A stretch of DNA of 64,000 bases, taken from positions 1-64,000 of the forward strand of contig JADGJG010000029.1 of NCBI GenBank assembly GCA_027596195.1, given 5' to 3'. Of the stretch, positions 44,550 through 54,718 are shown one piece after another. Within the stretch, counting starts at the first letter, position 1, and each line of letters opens with the position of its first letter. The stretch is from Podochytrium sp. JEL0797. Its lineage: Eukaryota; Chytridiomycota; Chytridiomycetes; Chytridiales; Chytriomycetaceae. A program made the position numbers and the translations under genes. The notes beneath the pieces are model-generated. The model was not told where the DNA came from and made no database searches. It saw nothing but the letters and a program-made list of their open reading frames with translations.

Positions 44550-45056
44550 ATGTCGCAGTTCCGCTGCCTCATTTCGTCGTACAACGATCCCATGGCCGAT
44601 TTCCTCGAAGACTATTTTGCCAAGGTTGGCGTGTGGCAAGACGCCGTCAGGAAGGACAGGGACTCCGCCGAGGCAAAGCTAGACAGACTCGACAGGATCG
44701 TCAGGGACCACATTGGCGACGGTCTCTACTACTACATCCGCAAGAAGCTGATGCGCGGAGGAGTCGATGTTACAAAGGAGCTGCCGCTGTGGCCGCTGTA
44801 TATTCTCCGCTGGATCGTCAAAAACAAAATCACGCCGCCGCACAGGAAGGATGTCTTTTGGGTCATGGTGCGGTACCGCATCAGCAGGTGCAGCCACATC
44901 CATCCGGTCTTTAATGAGTTGGACCCGCCGTGCCTCTATTCGAAGGGATTCCCGGAATTCAAAAGCGAAGACCTGTTCCACGTCGCGTATTCTTCAAACG
45001 CAGAAGACAAGGAATACTTTTTCGATTTGGTGTTTTGGTACACAAGGCAGAAGTGA
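44550..45056 (+). CDS. Uncharacterised 168-residue protein
   Basis: Starting at ATG 44550 (context CAAAATGTCG): MSQFRCLISSYNDPMADFLE. The middle is charged and helical (VGVWQDAVRKDRDSAEAKLD, IVRDHIGDGLYYYIRKKL). The second half is aromatic and basic (LPLWPLYILRWIVKNK, VFWVMVRYRISRCSHIHPV, FFDLVFWYTRQK). No known domain is recognised. The frame extends upstream to ATG 44337 with a low-complexity Ser/Pro leader that looks non-coding. No signal peptide or clear membrane segment. Clean codon use suggests a real gene. Confidence 0.6.
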   Translation: MSQFRCLISSYNDPMADFLEDYFAKVGVWQDAVRKDRDSAEAKLDRLDRIVRDHIGDGLYYYIRKKLMRGGVDVTKELPLWPLYILRWIVKNKITPPHRKDVFWVMVRYRISRCSHIHPVFNELDPPCLYSKGFPEFKSEDLFHVAYSSNAEDKEYFFDLVFWYTRQK

Positions 45057-45221
45057 ATTGCATGTGTTTGGATGGCGTTTCTTGTTTTGTTGAATATAAA
45101 TTGTACATGGTCTCATTTATTCACAACGGTTGTCAAAACGGGCGCCGGAACGAACAGTGCGGGGTTTGTCAATATTTGGACGCGTTTTTTTGAAACCACG
45201 ATTGTCAAAAATTGTCAGAAC

Positions 45222-46200
45222 AAGAATGGACGCCGTCCTGTCTCTTCTGTGGGACATTCGCGACCAACAAGCCGAACAAGCAGCCCAAATCGCCCAGACA
45301 AACGAGAACCTAGTCGCGATCAAATCCAAGGAATCTGCTATGAGCCAAACCCTGCGCGCCATGTCCAACCAGCTCCACCATCTCCAAAATCCACATCGCA
45401 AATTCTTCGCGCGTCTTCTCGACACGCCCAGAGAGGTCCTGGCGAAAATCTTTTCGTGGATTCACGTCCTTCAAGTCTTCCAATACAGAAGAGTGTCGCG
45501 GGGTCGACAAAGCAGTTTTCCATTCTGAGCTTGCTTCAATATTGGCCGTCCCCTATGTGCGAGAAGATTTTGAATCGGACAAAACAGAGGAAGAGCAAGT
45601 AACGTATGGTCACTATCCGTCGGAAATTGAACGACTCTTCAAATGAGGCCCACCATCTTTTCAAAAGTTTTTGTTCATACGTGTTTGATCCAAGACGGCG
45701 CAATGAATTGGCATGTGGACCAAGTGGGGCGTGCGCGTGGGATACCAGCTGCAATCGGATTGTGAATCAAGTTTCGAATGCTGCTCATCGACGGTGGACT
45801 CGTCGGCAGGATTCCGGCTGAAGTTGAATTCCTATCAAATCTACAGCTGCTGTATTTGCAGGGAAATTCTCTCAGTGGCACTATTCCAGCGGAATTGGCA
45901 AACCTGTCAAATTTGCGGGTTCTCAATTTGAGTGGAAATCGTCTCACGGGTGAAATCCCTAATGGCCTCTGGAGCCTGCCAAAGTTGGAAACTATGAGTT
46001 TAGGTGGGAATCGCTTGAGTGGTCAGATTTCGTCATCTGTCGCCAAGGCGAGACAGTTGGAAGTTCTGTATCTCAGTCGTAACATGTTCTCTGGTCCGCT
46101 GCCTCGTGAAATTCTGTTTGTAACCAAACTTACGGGTTGTGATTTGAGTGGAAACCATGATTTGACTTGCGACTTTGAATTTCAGTTCTGGCAGAATTAA
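45222..46200 (+). pseudogene. F-box / LRR copy broken by deletion and frameshifts
   Basis: A good family start at 45222 (MDAVLSLLWDIRDQQAEQ), NQLHHLQNPHRKFFARLLDT and the first half of the F-box (PREVLAKIFSWIHVLQVFQ, YRRVSR). The next family motif FNALLTTKQF is cut to TKQF in another frame, so the reading frame stops at 45526. Several frame changes follow. From about 45778 the LRRs are clean again (LVGRIPAEVEFLSNLQLLYL, NRLTGEIPNGLWSLPKLETM, FSGPLPREILF), ending CDFEFQFWQN at 46200. The 3' LRR frame with its ATG at 45778 could still encode a 140-residue LRR-only protein. Confidence 0.75.
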
Positions 46201-46288
46201 AACAAATTCCAATTTTGTCAAAAACCGAAAACCGGGTCGAGAATAATAAAATATAATCGGAATATCATTCAAATATGCAACAAATTAA

Positions 46289-47170
46289 TTAAACGCTGTA
46301 ATTAATTGAACCTCTTTCCCTTTCTCTGATTCTCCCAATTTCTGTATGGCGCTTGGAAGTTGCAATGCTCCCTCTCATCACGAATTCATGACTCCGATTC
46401 CTCTCCTCCATCCAAAACGCTTCCGAATTCAGCAAAATCGTATACACCATGTACCCAACCAACCACATCACCCAATACGTGTACACGTCCCCCGTGGTCT
46501 GCAACTCGTACATGCTAATCACATTCACAACACAACAAATCACACTCCGGATTCCATTTTCAGCCGCAATCACGCGCGAGAGGAGACCGATTTCGCTTTT
46601 CAAATCGGTCCAGCAAATGGACAGACAGACGAGGGAACAGAAGAGGTCACAGAAGATGTCGGAGCTCGGACTCGCGTAATTTGTGATGGGGTATTGAGAG
46701 TAAGAGCATGTGGATGCAATGGGGTCCCAATACCCCCCGCTTTTGAAAATATCAAGCAACGACCACACAACGCGGTTCAAAAGGATAGCCCCAGCGCTCA
46801 CTTTCACCCACTCCGTCCACCCACTCAACGCAACCGTCTTGTAAAGCAAGAAAGAATCAAACATGAAACACATTATCTGCGAAAACACGTTCGCGAGACT
46901 GTTGATCCAGACACAGTTTGCCTGCGTTGCCCAGAAACTCGCGTTATTGGAGATTTGTAGTCCAATCTGAGCGAGATTGAAGCCCGTCATAAGAATCACG
47001 GTGGGGCGGATTTGGATCCAGTTAGGGGTTGTGACGGTGCGGTGGATGGAGGTGAGGATTCCACCGATGGCGAGTTGGATCGTGACTCCGGAGAGAATTC
47101 CGAGATTGTAGGTTTGTTGGCCCGTGAATATTGATTCAGTGGCAGTGATGGAAGTGTTGGTGGAGTTCAT
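46289..47170 (-). CDS. Unrecognised seven-TM protein
   Basis: 293 residues, intronless. The N-terminus is short and N-glycosylatable (MNSTNTSITATESIF). Seven hydrophobic segments follow, among them LGILSGVTIQLAIGGIL, PTVILMTGFNLAQIGLQI, VSAGAILLNRVVWSLL, SDIFCDLFCSLVCLSICW, GIRSVICCVVNVISMYEL and VMWLVGYMVYTILLNSEAFW. The tail is basic. This layout is receptor-like, but no class A, B, C or microbial-opsin motif is visible (no retinal lysine context, no DRY). It may be a chytrid-specific receptor or transporter. A dead copy lies at 61546-62312, in the same order after a PH-like gene. Confidence 0.6.
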   Translation of the reverse strand: MNSTNTSITATESIFTGQQTYNLGILSGVTIQLAIGGILTSIHRTVTTPNWIQIRPTVILMTGFNLAQIGLQISNNASFWATQANCVWINSLANVFSQIMCFMFDSFLLYKTVALSGWTEWVKVSAGAILLNRVVWSLLDIFKSGGYWDPIASTCSYSQYPITNYASPSSDIFCDLFCSLVCLSICWTDLKSEIGLLSRVIAAENGIRSVICCVVNVISMYELQTTGDVYTYWVMWLVGYMVYTILLNSEAFWMEERNRSHEFVMRGSIATSKRHTEIGRIRERERGSINYSV

Positions 47171-47396
47171 GCTGTCTTGGGCGGGGATTTGCCAAGATAT
47201 TGTTAATCGCGTAAATCTCCTTCCTCTTATCCTTGGGCAGCAATTAAATCGAAAAACTTTTCTCTTCCCCGATCATCGGTAATTAGGCGGTGATGCTTTT
47301 TGAGTGTGGCAGTATAAGTAAGACGCGATCAAATTCAATAAATTTTCAATTCTAAATCTCCAGAAACTAAAACTATTCCGCCTCACGCGGAGGGGC

Positions 47397-47996
47397 TTAG
47401 CATCCCAAATCCACAAACACCTTCGCATAAGAACGCGGCGCATACCTCTCCACCAACTTCTCCGCCGTTTCCGCCGCCACCTCCGCGACATCCCCCACCT
47501 TCTCCACCACAATCTTTCCCGCAAACGTACTCGACAGAGCTAACAACTGTCGATTTTTTCCCTGCACCTGCGCCAGCGTCGCAACGACCTTGTAAAACTT
47601 GTGCGCAATTTCGAGCTCATTCTTCCACACGTCAATCTCTTCACGGCCGCGTGGGGTCTGAAACGAGATGACAACATCACGTCCACCTGTTGTGATACCT
47701 GTACCACCCGTTTCGAAACGCACGTCCGTAATACTTTGGTCATAGTACTCGTACCTCTCGACCCACCTCCTCGTCGAAGTCGAAACATCGCCCTTGATGA
47801 CAATGTAGGCGAGGTCCGTGAAGATGTGTGAGTGGCGGGTGGATTTAAACGCAAAGAAAACAGTCTCATGGGGGAGAACGTGCCAGAAAATTGGGTCGTT
47901 AGCGGCGTCGATTTCTTGAATCTGTTTGCGGTTCAAGCAGGTGCAGACTTGGGAGGTGGCTGAGAGGGCCGAGCGCATGGAGCTCAACTTGTTCAT
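47397..47996 (-). CDS. PH-like domain protein, copy 1
   Basis: Chosen start ATG 47996 (MNKLSSMRSALSATSQV) because two paralogues share MRSAxSxTxQV; this gives 199 residues. The N-terminal CTCLNRKQIQEIDAANDP is followed by a beta-rich core: VLPHETVFFAFKSTRHSHIF, TDLAYIVIKGDVSTSTRRWV, EYYDQSITDVRFETGG and GRDVVISFQTPRGREEIDVW. A helix with LEIAHKFYKVVATLAQVQ and a C-terminal coiled region (VEKVGDVAEVAAETAEKL, then YAPRSYAKVFVDLGC) complete it. The core resembles the bacterial-type PH domain (DUF1696/bPH) in length and strand order; that assignment is tentative. No signal peptide or TM segment. Confidence 0.65.
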   Translation of the reverse strand: MNKLSSMRSALSATSQVCTCLNRKQIQEIDAANDPIFWHVLPHETVFFAFKSTRHSHIFTDLAYIVIKGDVSTSTRRWVERYEYYDQSITDVRFETGGTGITTGGRDVVISFQTPRGREEIDVWKNELEIAHKFYKVVATLAQVQGKNRQLLALSSTFAGKIVVEKVGDVAEVAAETAEKLVERYAPRSYAKVFVDLGC

Positions 47997-48339
47997 TTTT
48001 CGCTTGCTTGGGAGAGTTGATAGATGTGGTTTATGGAATCGAGAGACACTTCGGCAATCAAAAAATCGAATTGGAAGCTTTTGTCCACCCGCATCTCCAT
48101 GCATCTCCTCCATTCCAGAAGTCACGAGATCCGAGAAACCAATTTTTCCAAGCACGCCTTCCACTCATTCTTGGCACGAATATGCTCGCTTTGAAAGAAC
48201 GCGCCAAAACAAAACGAAGGGCAGTTCAACTTCCCAACTCAATAAAACCTTAAAGGGTCAAAGAAGTCACACAATCAATTTTATCATCTATTCCGAATGC
48301 CACACAAACAACAACACACCAATCAAAACCCCTCTACAA

Positions 48340-48924
48340 TCAACACCCCAACTCCGTAAACACCTTGGCATAAGAACGCGGCGAATACCTCTCCAACAAA
48401 GCCTCCGCCGTCTTCGCAGCCACTTCAGCCACATCCCCTGCCTTCTCCAAAACAACCCTCGACGCAAAAGACCCAGAAAGGTTATGCAACTGCCGATTCT
48501 TTCCCTGAACTTGAGCCAGCGTCGCAATCACTTTGTAAAAACGGTGCGCGATTTCAATCTCGTTCTTCCAAATGTCAATCTCCTCACGACCGCGTGGGGT
48601 GTGGAAAGAGATGACAACGTCACGGCCACCGGTGGTCACACCCGCGCCGGCCGTTTCGAAACGAACATCCGTGATGGCTTGCTCGTAGTACTCGAACCTC
48701 TCGACCCAACGACGAGTCGAAGTCGAAAAGTCACCCTTGATGACGATATATGCGAGGTCCGTAAAGATGTGCGAATGACGGGTGGACTTGAAGGCAAAGA
48801 AGACGGTTTCATGTGGGAGGGTGTGTTTGAGGATGGGGTCGTTGGCAGTGTTGATTTGTTGGATTTGTTGGCGGTTGAGGCAGGTGCAGACTTGGGTGGT
48901 TCCCGTGAAGGCGGAGCGGAGCAT
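48340..48924 (-). CDS. PH-like domain protein, copy 2
   Basis: Tandem sister of copy 1; ATG 48924 (MLRSAFTGTTQVCTCLNRQQ) gives 194 residues, with a longer in-frame ATG at 49020. The core is almost identical: LPHETVFFAFKSTRHSHIF, TDLAYIVIKGDFSTSTRRWV, YYEQAITDVRFETAG, VVISFHTPRGREEIDIWKN and YSPRSYAKVFTELGC. Differences lie mainly in the C-terminal helical part (LHNLSGSFASRVVLEKAGD). The same inference of a PH-like fold applies; role unknown. Confidence 0.65.
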   Translation of the reverse strand: MLRSAFTGTTQVCTCLNRQQIQQINTANDPILKHTLPHETVFFAFKSTRHSHIFTDLAYIVIKGDFSTSTRRWVERFEYYEQAITDVRFETAGAGVTTGGRDVVISFHTPRGREEIDIWKNEIEIAHRFYKVIATLAQVQGKNRQLHNLSGSFASRVVLEKAGDVAEVAAKTAEALLERYSPRSYAKVFTELGC

Positions 48925-49070
48925 TGGTGTGGATTGCGTTGAGAAAAACTGGGTGGCGGTTTTTTGATTGAAAAATTCGGGAGGGGGGGCAATCAAACTG
49001 GCCAAGCCATCAGCCTCCAAGCGAGTCCACTCAAATATTTTTTGCTAAATCAACACTGCCTCCTTCTCCT

Positions 49071-49512
49071 TCACTTTCGCATCACATTTCTCCACCGCCA
49101 GTCTTCTTCCGCAGCACCAGCAATGCCAGGAGTGTTTGACACATCCCGGTCGGCACTTTCGACCAAGGCTTGCAGCTGGCTTTGTTTCTCCGATTCGATT
49201 AGGCCACCCAACTTTTGCAAGCGTTTCTGTTCGGTCTGTATGGGGATTGAATTGGATTTTGAAAGCAAGGTTTCCGCCAGGGTTCCAATTAGAGCGAAGG
49301 CCAGCTCAAAAGCTCAAAAAATAGATATCATTTTTTGCGTTCTTGAGAGACGCGCCGACTTTGAAAACCTCAGGAGTAAATCTCAGACGCGCAAGGGTTG
49401 TCAGCGGATTCTCTTTCATCTTGGCTCGCGGGGAAACTTCCGGATAAATACTTTCACGACGATTTCGAATTGCTCGAATATCGAAATTTCTTGGGTTTCC
49501 CTCTTCGCTCAC
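49071..49512 (-). pseudogene. Fragment of an uncharacterised gene (second copy)
   Basis: Two pieces on the minus strand, PLTTLARLRFTPEVFKVGAS (about 49400-49340) and IPIQTEQKRLQKLGGLIESE (about 49245-49180), resemble the pieces in the plus-strand gene at 60103-60599. Its neighbours downstream are PH-like genes in both places. No complete frame is seen; it may retain short introns. Confidence 0.5.
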
Positions 49513-49611
49513 GATACACGATATTAACAGAGCAAAGTAATTGAAAAGAGCTGTGGAGAGACAAACAGCCAGGGTTTTTTAATTTTCTGAAATTTAAACC
49601 CTCCGTATAAA

Positions 49612-52482
49612 CTATTCGGAATCTGCTAAGGATGTACCAAATTTTCGCATCTGATCTGCATCCTGAAATTCGAATCGAGCTTCCCATTTCCCCTTCACCG
49701 TTATACAAAGTATGGCTTTGCCTTGCTCCTCACTTATTATTGAATTCTTGATTGTGAAAGCCCATGAATTGATGCCAGAGATCAAGAGAATATGTTTCTT
49801 GCCACGAAGGGGATATGAAATGATTTCCGTCATCTGCCAGGCACCTGAAAGCTGATAAGGCCAACGCAAGCAGCAAGGGAAAACACCCTATGGTTATGAT
49901 TAGAAATATCCTGGAAAGAAAGGAAAGCTCACTTCAGTTTTGGACTTCATCAATGTGCGTACAGCTTTCACGGTTACCCGCTTCAATGTTGAATGTTTTC
50001 CTTTTCCTTTACTTGCATTGTTTGCTGTTTTCCTAGCAGAACCTGATGCATTGCTCGAATTTGGAGCAATCTCTCTCTTCGCAATGGCCGTTTTCGTCGG
50101 TGTCAATAAAGTTTTTTTTCCGGAGAGCAGGATGGCAACTGCCTTTGGAATGTATATACATCCCAAAGTTACGGTCACGAGACAGAAAATCGTTCCAACT
50201 TGGATTAGCACCATAGTTTCACTCCAATCATTGACCAATAGAGTAGGGACAAAAAGCAACCCTGCGACTGCGAAGCTTGCAACGACAAGGCTTGCGAATG
50301 TGCTTTCACCGGTAAATCGCTCCACATCCCTCGTCAAGAGCATGTAAAAAACTGCAGTAAATAGCATTGCATAGTTGAAGACAACCAGAAGAATGGTGGC
50401 CAGATTCGCGAACCCCTTGGGACTGTTCGAGCATGTCAACAAGTACTGGGATGTACCAATTTGCTCAACAGAAATAACGCTATGCAGTGTTGAGACTTGC
50501 CAAACCACCAACAACAGAATTTCAACGACCGCCAAGCATGCGACGGGAATCAGAATGAATTTCCACGAGTTGAAACCCTTCTTCACTTTTCTACCTCTCA
50601 AAACGAGCTTGTAGTTGAGCCTCATTTTCATGATCATGCTGCCAATTACAATATTGAATCCAAGAAGCTGAACCCATGTTCGCGCGCTGCACGACCACAC
50701 AGTTGCGTGTCCATAGAAAAAGGCAATGGACAAGCAAAATATGGTTGCTCCTAGTGTGACTGGTGCAAGGAAGGGAAGCCCGATGCGTTTGATGTTTGAA
50801 TTCAAATGGAAACTGTAAAGAAAGGAGATCGATAGGATGCACTCGACGATACCAAAACTAAAAAATGTTAAAATGGCCAGCCCAACAGGGTTCTTTCGAT
50901 CAAATAAAAGCTCTGAGATAGGAAGAACAATGGCACCGTCCAATGGAGGAATTGACGATCCTGATTAATATATAAGACAAAGTCCAAGAAATTCAGATGC
51001 CGAACCTCCGTAAAATACAGGAAAAACTCCGGGATAATATTCAAAACGTGTGCCATTTGCGTTGCCTTGACCAAAAGCTGTTTGGTTGCACAATTTATCG
51101 TTCGCAAGTGCTGCCAGCGGGGCATTAAGATCCCCATGGTTCGTGAGAGTAATTGGCGCCCAAGATGCTCCATTGTACCCTTTCAACTATATAAGAATAT
51201 GCTGTGGCCTTCCGATATACTCTTACCTGTGTTTCGGAACAGTGTGAAATTCATCAATGCTTGCAGCTTGCGGTTAACTAATTTCTCGAGAGTGTAGTTC
51301 CTGTTTGATTTTATCAGCTGATCCATTCCATTGAGAATGTTCATCACGCAATCAAATGCTTGTGGTGCCGGTGTTCCGTAGCTTGATAGAGCTTCCGCGA
51401 AAGGTATGATTTCTGAGTGCATGCCCGAAATTTCCAATATTTTCTGATAAAATTCGCGCATGATTGGGGTCGGAATGGTCAAATTCAAGGACGGATCCGA
51501 CAGAGTTATATATCCTTGAAACATTTGACACTGTTTCGGAGTGGGGTTTTGAATAAACAGGGAATTGATGCCGATCCAGACGTGATTTGGTGATACAAGA
51601 CCCATTTCTCCCAACGCGCTGTAAATCTTCGTGCTGAAATCCCACATGCCAATCAATATTAAATATCGTGCATCAACCGAATGTAAATTTTGAGATGCGT
51701 AAATTGCAGAGTCTGTCGAAAATCCTGATGGAAGGGCGATTTCCGCAAGAATTCGGATCCCGTAACGTTCGAGAGAGCCTTGAATATCAAGGAAAACTTC
51801 AAAGAAATAATAAGAAAAGAATTCCACAATGGAAACTTTACTCACACTGTAACGAGAAATCGTCGTTGCTCTCATAAACAATCGCGACGCGTTTCACATT
51901 CCAGTCATTCAAAATCAGAACCAAACTGTCCCCCCATCCGAGGCTCGTAACCATTCTCCAGAAATACGGATAATTGTTCTTGTTCGACAGTGCTGGCGAT
52001 GCTGAATCTGCCGAACAATATGGAATCTTGGCGAAGGAAAGTGCTTCCGCTGACCCGCGTGCTACAGTGCTATATTCGCTCCCAAAAACTGCTATGACAT
52101 CAGTATGTTGGTTGATGATATCGTCACTCATGATTGCAGAAGCCCAACCACCCGAAGCGCCTTGATAATCCGCTTCCACCGAGGGCCACCATGTTCCGCA
52201 GTCACTGAACCGCTTAATTTTGACAGTCACTCCAGGCAAGATAGACGAGCTGTTATTGATAATAGCGACGGCAGCCATGCCTGCCAAGTCGTTGAAATAT
52301 GTAGCTCCGCTGTTCAAACTCATCTGGTTCGTAGACTCTTGCGCGGAAATTGCAGCAGTGAAGTTTGTTACCAGAGATCCGTTCATATCCATGTATGGAA
52401 AGTAGCAATAGGATCCCACAAATCCGACGGTGATGTTCACATTCGAGATCGCCATTGTCTGTAAATCTTTTCCATCACCCAC
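49612..52482 (-). CDS. Class C GPCR (GABA-B-receptor-like), gene D
   Basis: Most divergent of the four. The first exon (from 52482 or MAISNV at 52458) encodes NVNITVGFVGSYCYFPYMDM, DLAGMAAVAIINNSSSILPG, VIAVFGSEYSTVARGSAEAL and NNYPYFWRMVTS without the introns present in A/B. Next exons give YLILIGMWDFSTKIYSAL, FDCVMNILNGMDQL and the linker SSIPPLDGAIVLPISELL. The 7TM_3 exon (about 50943-49920) has seven hydrophobic segments (LAILTFFSFGIVECILSISF, TVWSCSARTWVQLLGFN, MRLNYKLVLRGRK, FYMLLTRDVERFTGESTF) and a basic Ser-rich tail. The last exon (49869-49612) ends QFDADQ-like: ARFEFQDADQMRKFGTSLAD, the weakest version of the shared tail domain. No obvious signal peptide. Confidence 0.72.
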
Positions 52483-52861
52483 CCGTCACAAAACAGCAGC
52501 TATATTTCACAATCAGACAAGCTCCAGAATACCCTCTAGTTGAAGACTTCACAGCTGGTCAATTCGAATTCGGGAATCTATTCTTCATGTACGCGTTCAC
52601 GTCTCAAAGTTATATTGAGAAAGCATGGATGAAACCGACATTCAGCAACATTCGTGATCAAACACATTCCCTCCACCCACCTAATTCTTGTGAATGAAAC
52701 AGAAACTGGAATGTGAATAATGAGATCGTAAATCGATGACGCCGCTTGCAAAACATATTGAACTTGTAAAATAGATTACAACCTTGATTGTTGATTTTTG
52801 ATCTCATATCGGCCGCGCCGCCGACAAAAACAAACCAGAACTTGATAAGCACACCAGCAAA
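52483..52861. other. Intergenic, shared 5' flank
   Basis: Divergent space between GPCR gene D (minus) and a GPI-type gene (plus). No gene or strong motif seen. Confidence 0.4.
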
Positions 52862-53581
52862 ATGCCATACATGATAGGTCCCATCGGCCAAAATCCCGCG
52901 CCGCCTGTAACTCCGACACCCGAATCGAATGGCCCACTCATGCGTTCAAACACGCTCCTTTTCCGCACCTTTTATGGAGACCATGAGGCTACACTCAACT
53001 CCACGACGGCATTCACTCTCAACCAGTCGAATCCGATATGCTCCCTCGGAGAGTCCTGGGAAACATTTACCCCATACACCTTTGCATCGGCTCCTCGCAC
53101 GTTGAGCAACTTCGAGTGCGTGTCGGGCAGGTTCAACTTTCCCTCCGCAGTGGCATCGAACCTGCCCGCCAACACGTCGTACATCTACCTTCAGACTTTC
53201 ACTGATTACAAATGCCAAGGATCCTCTCTCGCTTTGTACGCGCTCATGCTGGGCCCGGGGGTCAGTTACCTCGGGGTTGTGAGCAACGAGTTGTCGTGGT
53301 GGTCGCAGGAAGGGCGTTTCTTGGATGGATCCAATAATGATACTGCTGTCGTATTTAGCGATGGTGCCAACTTGACTACAATTCCTGTGCGTGAATGTCA
53401 TCCGGCTATGAACGGCACGTCTTACATCTTGACTCGCGAACAATCTTCTACGCTTTCGAATATCTCCACTGTGAGTGAGACAATCACTGTCGTGTCGGCG
53501 TCTTTGTCTGTGAAAGTTCCTGTGGGGGTGGTGGCTGCGGTGGGAGCCGCGTTTTTCGCGGGGGTGGTTGGATATTTGTGA
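52862..53581 (+). CDS. Surface protein with C-terminal hydrophobic anchor
   Basis: 239 residues, intronless frame. The N-terminus (MPYMIGPIGQNPAPPVTPTP) is not a signal peptide, so an upstream leader exon may be missing. The body contains six N-glycosylation-type sites (NST, NQS, NTS, NDT, NLT, NGT), cysteine pairs and beta-type sequence (LRRTFYG-like, ICSLGESWETFTPYTF, CVSGRFNFPSAVASNL, YIYLQTFTDYKC). The last 22 residues (VPVGVVAAVGAAFFAGVVGY) are hydrophobic with no charge after them, as in GPI-anchored proteins. Family not recognised; probably a cell-surface protein. Confidence 0.55.
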   Translation: MPYMIGPIGQNPAPPVTPTPESNGPLMRSNTLLFRTFYGDHEATLNSTTAFTLNQSNPICSLGESWETFTPYTFASAPRTLSNFECVSGRFNFPSAVASNLPANTSYIYLQTFTDYKCQGSSLALYALMLGPGVSYLGVVSNELSWWSQEGRFLDGSNNDTAVVFSDGANLTTIPVRECHPAMNGTSYILTREQSSTLSNISTVSETITVVSASLSVKVPVGVVAAVGAAFFAGVVGYL

Positions 53582-54718
53582 TGAGGCCAAGAACATCTAT
53601 GGGACTTATTTTCCCCTTTCGAATAATAAACTCGGGAAACGTGTATATTTTAGCAACAAGAGAGTTGTTCGTCTCTGATTATCCGCGTCCATTGGGATTT
53701 TCATTTTCTCCTCGTTGCACGAAAGAAAGCACTAGAAACTGTATGCTGTCATTTTCTTCTTCCTACTGCTCTCTCCACGTATTCGGTTGCATCAGCGTAT
53801 ACACGAAGCGTGACCATGCGAACCATTCTGACTTTCAATACACTCAAACATGGTTTAGTTCAAAAAATCACACCTTCGCGAATTCTCCTCCTGCTCTCTC
53901 CATATTACCTGTTTTTTCGACCCCCTTCTCCGAAAGTCTACGTGCGAAGTTTGGCGTTAATTCTCGTATTCACAAAGAACTCCCCGACCGCCGCTTGGTC
54001 CCTCCAAGACTTTCGCTGGAATCCCCACCCGAAGATGAAATTACACCTCCATAACCAATGGAGATCCAACACCAAGCGACTGTGGATTTAATGAAACAGA
54101 TGCGACTAATGAAACCCATGCGTTGTCGGATGGTCGAAGTTCTTTCGTTTCATCTAAAAATCTCTGCGATGCGATTCCGTCAGTGGGCGTTCACTGATGG
54201 CCGGCAGGCTTTCCGTACCCTATCCTCATTTCTTACATGCTAAACCATCCAATCGGCCGTTTCTCTTTCCCCTTTCTAATTTAACATGTCAATTGCCGTA
54301 AGGAGAGAGCCGCTGTTCGTGTCGGATTGTCCGCGTCCGATGGGATTTTCAAATATTTCCCATTCGTCCACCACATCCCAGAAAGCAACAAAGCGACTTC
54401 ATGACAACTGCTGATAAGAGTAGACCCGATTCGTCAAGTTAATGAACGAGTTTGGAGAAGTGGCGGCGACTGGGTGGCGCAGAAAATGAGTCAACTGACT
54501 CATTCTCGGAAACGATAGCGATGCAAGGATGCACACATACTTGCCATGCCGAGCAGGAGTCAGGACTGCTCAGACTGCTCAAATCACTGCTAGGATCAAT
54601 GATTCATTATTTGTTGTCTAATCTCTTATCAGGTTGACAAATTTGCTTGAGAATCTGGCGTTCCAATCTCGTGACAGACCAATTCATAACTCAAACCAGG
54701 ATTCTTCACCGAAACATC
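53582..54718. other. Intergenic, with a degenerate 50-bp direct repeat
   Basis: About 1.1 kb with no supported gene. An imperfect direct repeat of roughly 50 bp lies at 53659-53710 and 54303-54355; shared words are AGAGAG, TGTTCGT, TCCGCGTCC and TGGGATTTTCA. Short frames in between have no protein-like character. Confidence 0.55.

Noticed and set aside
52946..53596. 216-codon minus-strand open frame
   Set aside because: Antisense to the GPI-type surface protein, without recognisable features.
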